From the NCBI GenBank assembly GCA_037176845.1, contig JAYKXP010000096.1, positions 62,001 through 126,000 of the forward strand: 64,000 bases of DNA, read 5' to 3'. The translations under genes were made by a program, and so were the position numbers. This DNA is from Paramarasmius palmivorus (lineage: Eukaryota > Basidiomycota > Agaricomycetes > Agaricales > Marasmiaceae). Of this stretch, positions 24,501-35,870 are shown one piece after another. The notes beneath the pieces are model-generated. The model was not told the DNA's origin and did no database searches. It saw only the letters and a program-made list of their open reading frames with translations. Each line of letters begins with the position of its first letter. Position 1 is the stretch's first letter.

Positions 24501-24923
24501 TCTACTCAGTTGGATGCGTTTACTACGAGGTCTGTAACGTATACCTCATCGTTGTGACGATTCTGACAAGCCACGAATGACCAGATCATCACCGGCTGTC
24601 CACCATTCCATAATCTCAGGGATGTGGCAGTAATGTCTGCTGTTATGCTCGGAAAACGCCCTCCAAGGAACAATATCTCGGATGACTTATGGTCACTGAT
24701 GGATGATTGCTGGAATCACAATCCCCCCTCGCGGCCTACGGCAGCGGATCTACTTTACCGTCTGCCCATCATGGACAGAACTATAGCTCCTGCAGAGGAC
24801 TGGGACACCAAATTGTTCACAGAGCTCCAACTGAATGTAGAAAGTACGACATCGCACCATCAGGAAGCGCTGGATTTTCTGGAAAGCTTAAAAGTCCTGT
24901 ATACCAGATCAGTAACTACCTAA
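21518..24923 (+). CDS. Pseudokinase-kinase fusion protein (type A TKL)
   Basis: Starts MTYEKELRLLQQLF. Module 1: LDWLQQ, intron, LIDAPGIPDKLRPSIC, then a kinase fold whose glycine loop is lost (AFDRFSDIWKG for xSGGFGDIWKG, about 21830). CIK is kept, HSDLQS replaces HGDLKG (about 22240), and GGIELS replaces ADFGLS (about 22350). It closes with PPAENWSDTLF. A 49-nt intron (22944-22992, GTGTGT...CAG) keeps frame into a polar linker of about 200 residues and a second N-terminal module (AQSLLAWLQQ, then LIDAPGVSKNLRASIC). The second kinase is complete: ASGSFGNIWKG (about 23855), LVCLK, HGDLKG (about 24260), ADFGLSR (about 24370) and the APAEDWDTKLF box, with a stop at 24921. The order is pseudokinase first, the reverse of the fusion at 5647-8566. 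Two adjacent genes would be the alternative if the 49-nt intron is not spliced. Confidence 0.78.
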
Positions 24924-25881
24924 TTCCAGTTCCCTAATCACACCTGCGACTTGTCGTGTACAGTGGATTGTATGGTTGTTATTGAAATGCTATTTAGCCT
25001 TCCTTTAGGATACATGCAGCGGAGAGGATGAGAAGGATATTGCGCTATCCAAACCGAGTCACAGAGCTGTATTGTACAACGGTGGAACATCGATGCATCA
25101 ATAATCACCTCGTGGATGGCGCCTGCACACCAATATCCTGGTATTGAACTCTTCTCCGCCTCTTCACCTCTTCTCCGACTCAGGCAGTATAGGAACAAAT
25201 GCTAGCCCAAGTGTTATAAAGGCCCGTTGTCTTTGATACTTCAATAGAATGTTAAAGGTACAGTGACGAGTTGACCCTTCGAAAGAGTGTAGTCGGATAA
25301 CCGTGATAATGAAGCCGAGGAAATAGCCAATCCCTCGAGCAGAAATACAGGGAAACGTTGCTCTCCTTCAGCACGCACTTCAGCCCGTGTTTGCTAAGGT
25401 CTATACCCAAAGACATCTTCCTACCTGCATGCGTGTGTTGGAAGGAGCAAGAGGAAGGCTGTAACGACGACAACTTGGTACTACCGCGAGTGCCCAACCA
25501 CCGTGAAGACAGCATGGCAGTGTAACGGAGGAAGAGAACGGCGACGGTTTATGATCCTGCTCGATCCTTCGGGAAGGGATGTAGGAAAGGACATGTTGAT
25601 GTCTTCTGATCTTCGGTATCCCATCTTCCACCGAAGTCCATAACCGTGCCAGCAGCCTTCTTCCAATCGACCCTGTAGCGCCTAACAGCGCCTAACAACA
25701 CCATGCCCTTCTCGGTGTGTAGAACCAACGATGTGCTCCGAGATAGAGGAATGTGATGCCATACACCACACCCCTCGTTCCCTAGCCTCTAGCCCGCGAA
25801 TTCCAGACATTAAGAAGCATGTCTGATCTGAGTTGAGGCATGAAGAAAGGCATTTGAGGGGAGACAGGAAAGGAAGAAGGT
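24924..25881. other. Intergenic, no supported gene
   Basis: Partly similar to 18120-18700 (the 3' flank of the kinase ending at 17997). Minus-strand frames at 25401-25948 are short and without motifs. Confidence 0.45.
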
Positions 25882-25950
25882 ACCGAATTGTCTTTGGTGC
25901 ATTTGTGCTACTTGTATATTCATAATATTTGGCGCCGCTGCAACACAATA

Positions 25951-27928
25951 CTACTGCAATGCAAAGAATATTGTAAGAACGAGAACGTAAATGGCCACCG
26001 CAGAAATGGTGTTCGAGGAAGCGGAACCAGAGAAAGACGAAGTTGATTGGCCTACATCAGATGAGACCGTTGAACTAACTCGCTCCAGAGTGGTATTCAT
26101 AGTAATCGGTAGCGTCAAGACAAGGACTGATGATATTTGCGTGACAGCGAGGTGCCCATCCGTGTCCGACTCCTCTATGCTCGGGGTCATAGTGCCTGTC
26201 TGACCAACAGCAGTAGGCACATCCACAGGAGGGGTGCTAGTAGACACTAGAACAGGGGACGAGTGATTCATGGTACTCGTTACAGGGAAGTTGTGCTGTT
26301 TGTCAGACTGAGTGATATCGACCGTGACTGGTATGGTGGTAATAAGGTGCGACGTTGTAAGAACGGTGACAGGACCTGCGTCGTCCACGGTTACAGTACT
26401 AGGAGAAATAGAGATGGTAGGATCGAAGATAGGGGGGGTGTGCGCACTAGGCAAGGATGACACCTCCGTAGTGGTCGGTAAGGAATACTGGGTGACAACG
26501 GGGAAATCTGATTCAGAGACTGGGCTCGCCGAAACATCGATCGAGCTGGATATCGCAACTGAGCCAACCATAGTCGAAGTGGTAAGCTCCGTGCCAACAT
26601 CCGTCGGGGAATCCCGGGCTACCGCTCTCGAGGCTAGTGCCTTCGCCGAGAAAGTCCGAATATACGCGATCTCCCAGTACGCAGTGGCGTAATTGCTTCC
26701 ATCTCCGTATACATTCGACTAGGAGGAGTCATAATAAGCATCTTAAAGTCGGCTAATCGCAGAACGTACGTACAACGCACTCTCCAGGACATGTTTCGGC
26801 GTACACTTCAGGTATACCTGCCCTACAAGTGGGTTCAGGTTGATGATCACCAGTGAAGGCAAAGTAATGCTCACCATTGACCGCACAGTGTGATGTCTAA
26901 GATGAGCTTTTGTGGCTTGAAAAACTTCTCGTTATCGCAGCCAGCAGCGGGATAGGCTGCGCTGGGTTTTCCCCAATCTAATATATTCATAGCCGAGTAG
27001 GAGTCGGCTTCAGATATAGAGACTGGGATATCACGTCGCTGCGAACAACCTATCAGTCTCAAAAAAGGGAGGATCAAAAATCAACACCTACACTCCAAAA
27101 CCACATAAAAACTCCTTCAACATCGATCTTCAGCGCAAATACACCTCCTCCAGATTTGCCAAAGCCTTCTCCATAGCTGTCAGACTTCGTTTCCTCGACC
27201 TTGCAGCCTACGTCGCTGTTACAGTCCGTAGCAAGCGTTTTGCCTCCCTGGCCAACGCCGGGAGACTGCACACAACCAGGATCGCTGTGCATCACCATGT
27301 TGTTGGCCGTCATTCCGTTGACGCCCTCGATGAGATCAAGCTCGCCAGCGTGTGGCCATCCGAGTTCGGTTCCTAGCGTCCAAAATGCAGGCCATACCTG
27401 AGATAATGTATCAGAGCTATTGAAAGATTCAGATATCAAAGGACGTACAGAGCAACCATAAGGAATATGAACGGCGTCTATGATGATCAAGCTTCCAATA
27501 GCGTAAGCATCTTTCGATGTGATCTTAACCTGGAACGATAATCAGCTTAGCAGCTGGACGCGCTAGAGACGAAAAGGTGTACTCACGGATTTGCGGTAAG
27601 CAGACAAACTACTGGCCTCGATGTTGGTGGTATTGTCGACTCGGATGATAGCATGTCCAGTCGAAGGGTCAGCAAAGGTAAACTTATCTCGAGTACCGGT
27701 TTGTCTGTCGACGTAGGAAACATTGCCTATATATCCGTTAGCACAAGTGTTTGGTGCAATACGTGAAATGAACACACCCCAGGTAGTATCGTCAATGTTC
27801 CCATAGTAGTCCCACTCTGAGAAGAACCCCGACCCGGCATATTCTCGTACAGGTTCATATACTCCCAGAGCCGCGCAGGCTTCAGCGAAAAGGAGAGACT
27901 TGAAGAAAAGAGCGTAGGTTGATCTCAT
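25951..27928 (-). CDS. GH16 family beta-glucanase-like secreted protein B
   Basis: Starts MRSTYALFFKSLLFAEACA (signal peptide), then YEPVREYAGSGFFSEWDYYG. The core has a segment around WPAFWTLGTELGWPHAGEL and the intact active-site motif ELDLIE followed by GVNGMTANN (about 27330), so this copy should be catalytically competent. The exon and intron order equals gene A. The last exon gives a Ser/Thr/Val-rich stalk and the hydrophobic tail AVAIYVLVLTIFF, as for a GPI anchor. Family knowledge: endo-beta-glucanase or glucan-remodelling enzyme at the cell surface. Compared with gene A, the stalk has several small insertions and the promoter keeps a cleaner TATAAA. Confidence 0.88.
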
Positions 27929-27980
27929 GTCAAGGAGAGCTGGAAGAAAAGAATGAAAAACTATTTACGGCGACAAGAGC

Positions 27981-27986
27981 TTTATA
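27981..27986 (-). promoter_or_regulatory. TATA-like element of GH16 gene B
   Basis: Reads TATAAA on the minus strand about 53 bp upstream of the ATG. The same place in copy A (about 13993-13999) reads TTTAAAA, so the two paralogs differ in their core promoter. Confidence 0.5.
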
Positions 27987-28344
27987 AACTCACATTTCGC
28001 AGTGTCAACCATCATCGCACGGGAACAACTCGGTGCGATGACCAGTCCGTATCAGAATGGAAACGAGTTCATGACAGATGTTGAGATGCAAGAGCACGGA
28101 GAGTGATGTTGACTCGAATAGGCATTTGCGCTTTCATAACCCTATGCACCACATTAAAGTCGCAAAACGCGAGCACTCTTCTCATCCTGGAGGAAAGCTC
28201 CGTGCGACAGTGCAATCTTGATAAAGTTGCCATAGGATATATTTGAGGCTGCACAACGGTGACCCCTATATCCCAGTGTGCATCAGATCACACCAGCCGA
28301 CTTGTGCATCACATTCGCCGGAACAGGGCTTGCATTGAGATAAG

Positions 28345-29800
28345 AATTAAGACGATTTGAAGGAAGAATGGAACGTTCTGATGGCTCGGGGAATGAGTAG
28401 TCGATACCGGGAAGACGTGTTACCCAGCAAACTGTATACCCAAATAGACTCGACGGACAAAGGAAAAGTAGTAGAGACGAAGAAGGGGTGTAGGTGCAGG
28501 TTGGATAGATTGAGAACTTGAACTCGTTCATCGATCTCTGATGAAGAGGAAGTGGAGATGACGATGCCGGAGAAGAATGCAGGAAGCTGCTTTTCGGGTC
28601 TTGTTCGGCACGTATCCACGTTGGAACCCGGCAGTCGATACCATGGTATGGAGAAGAGAGGAATGATGCAAGTGCCCAACGACGGATGTGATACAGAGAA
28701 CGAAGAGCAAAGGGTTGGGAAGTAAGAAAGCATAGGTTTGACGATCGACACGGCGCCAGTGCTGTTCATACACCATGTAGTTTTCTTCGCCTTTCCCTAA
28801 TCCCAGACTCGCCTCCACGCCCATCGTGTCCTATACCCTCGCAACGAAAGACCACGGGTAGTGCGAGGCAATACGAAGAGTGTTCTTTCCTTCTCTTCGT
28901 CGTTCCGCCGGGCCATAAGCTTCCTGTACACCCATTTTCGACTTTCTCATCACCGGTTTGAACGTTCTGAGAGGAAGGAGAGGTAGAAGAGACGACGACG
29001 ATCCGGCATATGACCTCTTCCGGTTGGTATGGGCATGGCTGTCAAGGCAGGAGGAGCGTAAGTGTCGTGGCTCGGGTAGTATACGGTGAAGTGAGCGTGT
29101 AGCGTGGAGAAGTAGTGTGGTAGTCCTGGTATCATTGGGGAAATGAGGATAGGCCTTTGATGGCTCAAGCGTGGGCAAGAGGCGTTGTAGGTTGATAAAT
29201 GAAGGGCGACGATGTTTCCGCGTTCCCCTCGTCCATCTCATCCAATGGTGTCAGGGAGAAGGAGATAAATTGGGTACTCGGGAAGAGAGGCATAAAGGAT
29301 GCGTGATAATTCGTCCGCCAGTTGAGCTAGTGAAAGGGAGCTGTCTGATACCGGGTGTACAGTGTAGGTCGACGTTTCTACTCTTCTTCTTCATCTTCCT
29401 TCAACCTGCTTCCGCCGCATTCCATACCCAATAGACGTCGACAATTCGCGCTGCTGGAGTTGACAGCAATCCAAAAGGAGAGATAGCGTGCGTTGTGGGG
29501 GCCAGCGATGAGGAACAGGAACCAGGGATCCTACTCCCTCTCCCGTGCGTCCTCGAAACCTAGGGGTAGTGAATACCGACATCACTAATTCTGAAGGTGC
29601 GATTGGAACTTGGGACGGATGCTGAATGGCTTTTGTCAAATGGCAATGAGCTCCGGCCCTGTAGCATTCGATGATGGTTCGGAAGAGGACTTGGAGCGAT
29701 GTGAGGTACGGTGTGTGGAGGAATGGGTTCATCCTCCTACTCAGCGAGAGCGGTTTGTTGTGTGGAGAGAGCAAGCACCGGTGTCATCGGGTTGACTTCG
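28345..29800 (+). repeat. Repeat R1 copy 4 followed by R2 copy 2
   Basis: 28345-28830 carries R1 blocks (CGGGTCTTGTTCGG at about 28593, AAATAGACTCGACGGACAAA at about 28444). 28840-29510 is the close duplicate of 19880-20600. The order R1 then R2 is the same in both places, so R1 and R2 may be parts of one longer repeat. No gene is supported. Confidence 0.65.
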
Positions 29801-30388
29801 TCTCTCCCCGGAGAATGTAAATCCATGTCGTAGAAGTGGTTGACTCAGGTAATCGGTACATGCCGAGGTGACTCTGAGATAGGCTAGTTAGGAAAGATTG
29901 CTGGAAAACAAATGGGCGACATACCGGTGACTGTGCATTTTCTGTCTATTCACTGTCCCGTATCTCTCGAGAAACCAGTGAAAAACCGCCCATCGTCGTT
30001 GATCCGGTAAGAAGCTGTGTGGGAAAATGTCAGCCAGTCACACCACACGTTCACTTTCAACTTGCAACTCGATTTTAGAGTAAGTACTGTACTGACCCCT
30101 ACACTCGAATATATAGTTTGACCTTTCTTAGCATCTGTTCAATTAGCTTCTTCGTCGCCTCCTCGGCTGCTTCAAACAGACTCGGAACTCTCAAGTTTCA
30201 ACCCGGATGTGACTACATCCAGTATATTCTCCCAAATTGGATGACTGGGCTTCTCCCGTCTTTGCTGTCAGCGCTCTTCACACATGACCTGGCAGACGGT
30301 GGTATCTCGGCCTTTGGGGGCCTGATCATAACCTCTGGTTGCTTCCGACCTCTTAACATCGTCAGCGCCATACTTAGTCTCATCCGCT
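29801..30388. other. Intergenic, promoter side of zinc-finger gene
   Basis: No supported gene. A plus frame at 30118-30486 has a hydrophobic start but no motif and overlaps the probable first exon of the next gene in another frame. Confidence 0.4.
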
Positions 30389-32778
30389 ATGGCCACCATA
30401 CACGACGCTCAACAATTTTCAATGGGTACGAGAGACTTGAATCAAGCCGGTGGGAGTATACGCACCGTGACGCACCACCACTATAATTTTCGCTCAAAGA
30501 ATCATCGATTTACTCCACTTCGCAAGTCGTTTATCTTCTCCATGTTAACCATACTGATACTTCAAGTTGATGGATAGCTGTTCGCATAAAACGGATACAG
30601 TCGGATAAGGCGGATATATTGGAGGCCAGTCCATCGAACGACACCAGTGGAGCAGAAACGAGCCCATTGAATGACAAAGACCCAGAAGACATGATACTTC
30701 ACCTACCTACCCTTCCTCACCCCGACGACCCAAGACTTCCCAGTAGCCTCCGCTATTCGTTGCTCCTCTTCCAAGCACAATCTGGATATCCTCTTTGGTG
30801 CCCCAAGCCGATGTCTGGACTTCCGCAGGAATACACTGACATGGGTGTCCAAATCGGAGATGTGGGGATACTCCATCACAACATGTCGTTTGATTTCTTG
30901 TTCAACATTACATGCCCGGCAGATGACCCAGTAAATCGTCAATTTGGGGTTCCAACAGACTTTGTTCCGATCTCGAAAGAGAGGCTACAGATCGCGAAGA
31001 CTGTGAAGCACCGGAAAAAAGATTGCCATCTAGATGGTCCAAGACATATTATTGGCTCGAGAAAAATACCTGAGGAACAGTTGGATTCTCGGTGCGAGAC
31101 CCGTACTTTCCTTGGTCAATTTTCAGCACTGACATATAGCTTTACTTTTACAAGACACCAAAGGGCGTATGAATTCTCAATGCATGTGAATGGTAGCGGT
31201 GCAATTCTCATGCTTCCTGAGGGTTCTGATAGCTTTATCCTGATGAACCGAGCGGTTTTTCTTCAATATGCTCGCGAGAATGCCCAAAAGTGGTTCACAT
31301 ATGCCGAAGAATGTCGTGGTAGAATGTTCTCACCCAAAAGTCACCCGTCTCTTTATCTAGTGACTGGGTGTGAGAAGAGCACAGCTTGGGGTGTTGCCTC
31401 ATTTTTCAGCCCACAATCAGCCAGGAGATTTGTTGTTCTCCCATTTACTGCTGAAAAGGACCAGCGGGCATTTAGTTGGGGCTATGATGGACAGTCTGAA
31501 ACCAAGTGTTATCCAGATGCAGAAGAGGAAGATGGGAATCACATTGAAGAACCACAACTGAATCAGTGTGTATTTCTGAGGGGTTTCAAGATCTCAAAAA
31601 GAAGTGGTTCTGAAATCCAGATTGATGATGTGCCAGATGATGACATTCCAGCAACGGAGGTCTTGGACATAGGCTCATCATCTATGCTCAGTGGTGCCAG
31701 TTCTCTGCCTATGCCATCCTCATCAACCAGAAATAATTCATCAAACGGAACTATTGCTAGCAACCAATACACTGATTATACATCAATGATTGGGAGGTCC
31801 GACATGGAACTGTTAGCAGATATAGGTGGTAGTGCAATTGGGGAAATGCCTGTGGTGCGATGCTCATAGCACTCTTGGAATAGCTCCATTTTGACTGAAC
31901 TTCTCTTGATCACAGCTGTTCCACCCTTGTGACATTATAAACAGTGTCATGTTCGATGTTGGAGACATGGTTCTTGGACCAGTTTCAAAATCTATTGAGA
32001 TAGCAATATCTCACGATGATGACTGGTGCACTGTGATGTCAGATTCATCAGGAATGTTCAACAGCAAGGCTCTCATTGAAAACTTATTGATTCATCACAA
32101 GATTACAATTGACAAAGGTACAGCACTGCTCAACCTCTCTTGAATAAAAAACTGATTCAGTGATTGTAGACATTGCATATACTGATATCACATCGGTGGA
32201 GATGGGTAAGGGTAACAAAGATGGACTGCATAATGATGGTATCATTCCAACAGTTCTTGTGGACATAGTTGAGAATGCTATTGGACTTGCTGGGCCACCA
32301 TTCACTCCTATGTTCAGTACAGGTCCATCAAGCAGCTCAAGTACAAAACCACCCCATGGCACTGACAGGATCATTTCAGATCGTATATGGCCAGAATTGC
32401 ACTTATTTGGCATGCCAACAACCCTTGGAGACATATCATCCACCTCTGTCATAGACAACTCATCTAAGATTCGCAGGAGGTTTGATTGCAATGTGCCTGG
32501 GTGTGGGAAGAGTTACACAGCCCTGCACAACCTCAACTGTAAGTCTTTGAGCTACTTTTTGTAAACCATATGTCAACCTCTGATATCATTTCTAGACCAT
32601 AAAAGGTCACATGAACACACCAAGCCTTTTACCTGCAAGTACTGTGGGACAGGATATCGCTCCTCATCTGACCTCTATCGCCACTTGACCAAGAGAAAGG
32701 GCCCCTGTGCATCAGCGCATAAGAGGGATTCAGAATCCACACATGGCAGTACTCCAGCAAGGCAAGCATTAGGGTAGA
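30389..32778 (+). CDS. Large protein with C-terminal C2H2-type zinc fingers, function unknown
   Basis: A probable first exon starts MATIHDAQQFSMGTRDLNQ. An acceptor near 30598 leads to SDKADILEASPSND. The main exon (to about 31862) contains a segment around SGYPLWCPKP, IGDVGILHHNMSFDFLFNIT, GAILMLPEGSD and YLVTGCEKSTAWGVASFF. I recall this block from many agaricomycete proteins of unknown role. Three further exons follow (LFHPCDIINSVM, then VIVDIAYTD) and end in two zinc fingers: CNVPGCGKSYTALHNLNYHK (about 32490-32620) and CKYCGTGYRSSSDLYRH (about 32635), the second finishing with Cys rather than His. Stop at 32776. The coding sequence is unusually CpG-poor. Start and first junction are uncertain. 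DNA binding is inferred from the fingers. Confidence 0.65.
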
Positions 32779-33649
32779 TGACTATAGTATGGCTATGGAC
32801 AAGAGCAGTTTGTAATACTATGTTCTCTCAAAGACCTTTCCCAGAATGAGTGTGATTGCAAGTTTGAGAAGACCTCATTCTGTATCAGGGGCCCTAGGTG
32901 AGGCATGTGTGTGGACGTGATAGAAGGAGATGCAATAGAGGAAGGCCAATACACCACTGACAACATTCAACCAACCTAATCTGGGATTTGTGGGGTATTA
33001 GGAGATGAAAGGTGGTCTCAAGCCTAGTTTCCATGCTCAATGATGGGCCTTGTGGGTTGGTGTGTATTCCTTTTCCTTTGAGTATTCTCCACAACAGTTC
33101 AACCTACACAGGAATATCACCCTATACTGCTCATCAATCTCCAATGCTTCAAGTGCTCAACCAACTGCAGCAACCATGGTGATGCAGGAAGGAGAGAAGA
33201 CGATGGTACTTTGTGGAAGCTCGAGGATGTAGGAAAGGACATGTACAAGCTACAGGCACCTGGTTTTCTGGTCTTCGTTGGCATGCTATTCACACCTGAA
33301 CACATCACCGGAAGCCTGTCATAGTTCACCCAGATGGCCAGCTCGTAAATATACACCATCCATTTTTGCCAGCTGGGGTTTGAAGTCGAGATTATGGGTG
33401 TCTCGGTTTCTCTCCGGCCAGCAGCCAGAACTGTGGGTGATGGATGTCCAACAACTCGATATACATAGGCATATATCAAAGAACAAAGAGCAGAAGGGTG
33501 TTCAGGAAGACTGTAAAAGAATAGGGTCCATGATTGATACAGCCATGTCAGTAATATGTAGCTTTCTTCAACGTTCTCTATTCCCCAATTCTCATTGTGT
33601 AAGTATCTTGTATTCCCATGCGAGAATACACAAAAAGTCGAGTTTCACG
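32779..33649. other. Intergenic, no supported gene
   Basis: The CpG-poor character of the zinc-finger gene continues to about 33230, after which CpG becomes frequent again. Frames at 33117-33670 overlap on both strands and show no motif. Confidence 0.45.
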
Positions 33650-35870
33650 CTCTTTTCTCCTTCACTCTAAGCATCATGTACACGCATTAACCCACACGTG
33701 TAGTGAGACGGTCCGAAGAAAGAGTAGAACGCTCCGGTAGCCCGAGGAATGAGGAGTATTCGATACCGGGAAGTCGTGTATATGATGCAGAGTGACATTC
33801 TTCTTCATCTTCAATCATACCCAAATCGACTCGACAGACAAAGGAGAAGCAGTGGAGACGACGAAGTGGTGTGGGTGCAGGTCGGAGAGATTGAGAGAAT
33901 TGGACACGTTCATCGATCTCTTATGAACAGGGAGTAAAGATGTGGCATTGAAGAAAGATGTAGGGAGCGGCTTTTCGGATCTTGTTCGGGATTCTATCCA
34001 CACCAGAAGTCTGGAACCTAGCAGCCAAAACCACTGGCATGCCACGGAGAAGGAGGAGGAAGGTAGCGAGTGCCCAACGACTCGGATGGGTATACGTGGA
34101 TGTGATACAGAGAACGAAGAAGGGTGTAAAGCATGGGTTCGACGATCGACACAGCCCTAGTAATGGTGGTTCCTCCTGTTCTTCATACACCTTGCTCAAG
34201 CTCGGGTCTACGCCCATCGTTATATCCCCGAAACGAAGAGACGCAGAAAGACTGAAGGTAGCGCGAGGGAATACGAAGAGTGTTCTTCCCTTTTCTTCAT
34301 CTGTCCGCCGGATGACATAAGCTTCGTGCACACCCATTTTCGACTATACCAACCCACGCGTGCAATAAGACGATTTGAAGGACGAATCGAACGTTCCGGT
34401 AGCCCAAGGAACGAGAAGTGGTCGATACTGGGAATATCTGTACAGTATCGGCCCTCGGGTGACGTTCTCATCTTCCTTCACGCAGCAGAATCTATACCCA
34501 AATCGACTCGCCGGACAAGGGTAAAGAAGAAGCTGACAACGAGGGGGTGTAGGATGCAGGAAGCAGGAAGCTGCTTTTCTTCGGCATGGAACCCAGCAGC
34601 CAAAACCGTGCCACGGAGAAGGAATGGCAAGGTTATGCGTGCCCAACAACTCGGGGACGAAGAGCAAAGAAGGGTTTGTTGGGGTGCGTATGATGGGCAA
34701 CACAGTAGTCGCTTTCCCTGTTCTTCATAGTAACAGATAGTCTTCTTTCCCAATGGCCCACGCCTATCGTGTCCTATATCCCCGAAATGAAGAGAGCCGA
34801 GACAGAAGGACCGAGGGAATACGAGGAGCGTTCTTCCCTTCTCTTCATGATTCATCCTTCCGTCGGATGACATCGGCCTCGTGTACGCCTGACCAACCCA
34901 CGTTTGCAATACGATGATTTGAGGAAAGAGCTGGGTGCGGAGAAGATGGTAGAGCTTTATACAAGAAGGCTATCATCTGGGTTTCGGATAGTCGATACTG
35001 GGAAGGACGCGTGTACGTGTGATACAAAGAACGAGGAAGAGTGTTTGGGGAAACTGGGAACGGATAGGTTCGACGATCGATACCGCCCTGCTGATGTGGG
35101 TAGTCGCTTTTCCTGATCTTCGTACATGTAGCTTTCCTCGTCGTTCCCTATTCCCAAAATCACATCCACACCTATCGTGTCCTATGCCCCCGCAACGAAG
35201 AGACGCAGAAAGACCATGGGTAGCATGAGGGTATACGAAGGGTGTTCTTTCCTTCTCCTCTTCCTTCCGCTGGGCGCCCTAGGTCTCGTGTAAGCCCATC
35301 AACCCATGCTTGCAATGAGAGGATTTGAAGGAAGAAGCCCGAGGAACGAAGAGTAGTCGATACCCAGATACCTGTGTAACGGCTCTACTCTTCATCTTCC
35401 TTCTCCATACCCAGTTCAACTCGAAGGACAACGGTAAAGGAGAGGCCGACGACGAAGGGGTGTGTGCGAGTGAAGGTCAAGATGACGGCGCTGGGGAAGG
35501 CTGTTTTCGGTCTTGTTCGGGCAGGAAGGAGGTAGCGAGTGGGAACGAGGAATGAAGAAGGGCTTTCTGGGGAGTGATACGGCCTAGCAGCGGCGGTTGC
35601 TTTCCTGTTCTTCAAACACGGCGTAGATCTCTTTCCCAAGCTCACATTGTGGGTGAAGGTCAAGATGACGGCGGCGGAGCAGGAGCAGGATGCTGCTTCT
35701 CGGGTCTTGTTCGGTAGCGAGTGCCCAACGACAGGTGTGATACCGGGAACGAGTTGTAGGGGAGCGTGTAAGAAAGGATGGATACTGCGTCGAAGGGTAA
35801 TTCCTCCTGTTCTTCATACACCATGCAGCCTTTCTTCCTAATCCTTATTCTGCGCCCGTTGTGTATCGTA
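33650..35870 (+). repeat. Head-to-tail array of repeat R1 (about four units)
   Basis: The same ordered blocks recur. The GTGTCCTAT or CATCGT block occurs near 34215, 34768 and 35177. The block around CTTCxTCCTTCCGxxGG occurs near 34300, 34855 and 35262. The block around AAATCGACTCG occurs near 33822, 34499 and (diverged) 35413. The TTGTTCGG block occurs near 33982, 35513 and 35705. Units are roughly 500-700 bp and unequal in length. No frame is shared between units, so this is not a coding array. Confidence 0.7.

Larger units (their letters stand above)
25882..28345. repeat. Segmental duplication, copy B (contains GH16 gene B)
   Basis: Partner of 11910-14375, in the same orientation about 14 kb away. 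Small indels are scattered, including within the Ser/Thr stalk. The right end passes directly into repeat R1 (ACGATTTGAAGGAAGAATGG at about 28350). Confidence 0.85.

Noticed and set aside
30118..30486. 122-codon plus-strand frame with hydrophobic start
   Set aside because: Overlaps the better-supported first exon of the zinc-finger gene in another frame and lacks a domain.
33650..35870. Possible CRISPR-like or satellite coding array
   Set aside because: Units are hundreds of bases long, unequal, eukaryotic in context, and lack the short identical repeat plus unique spacer pattern.
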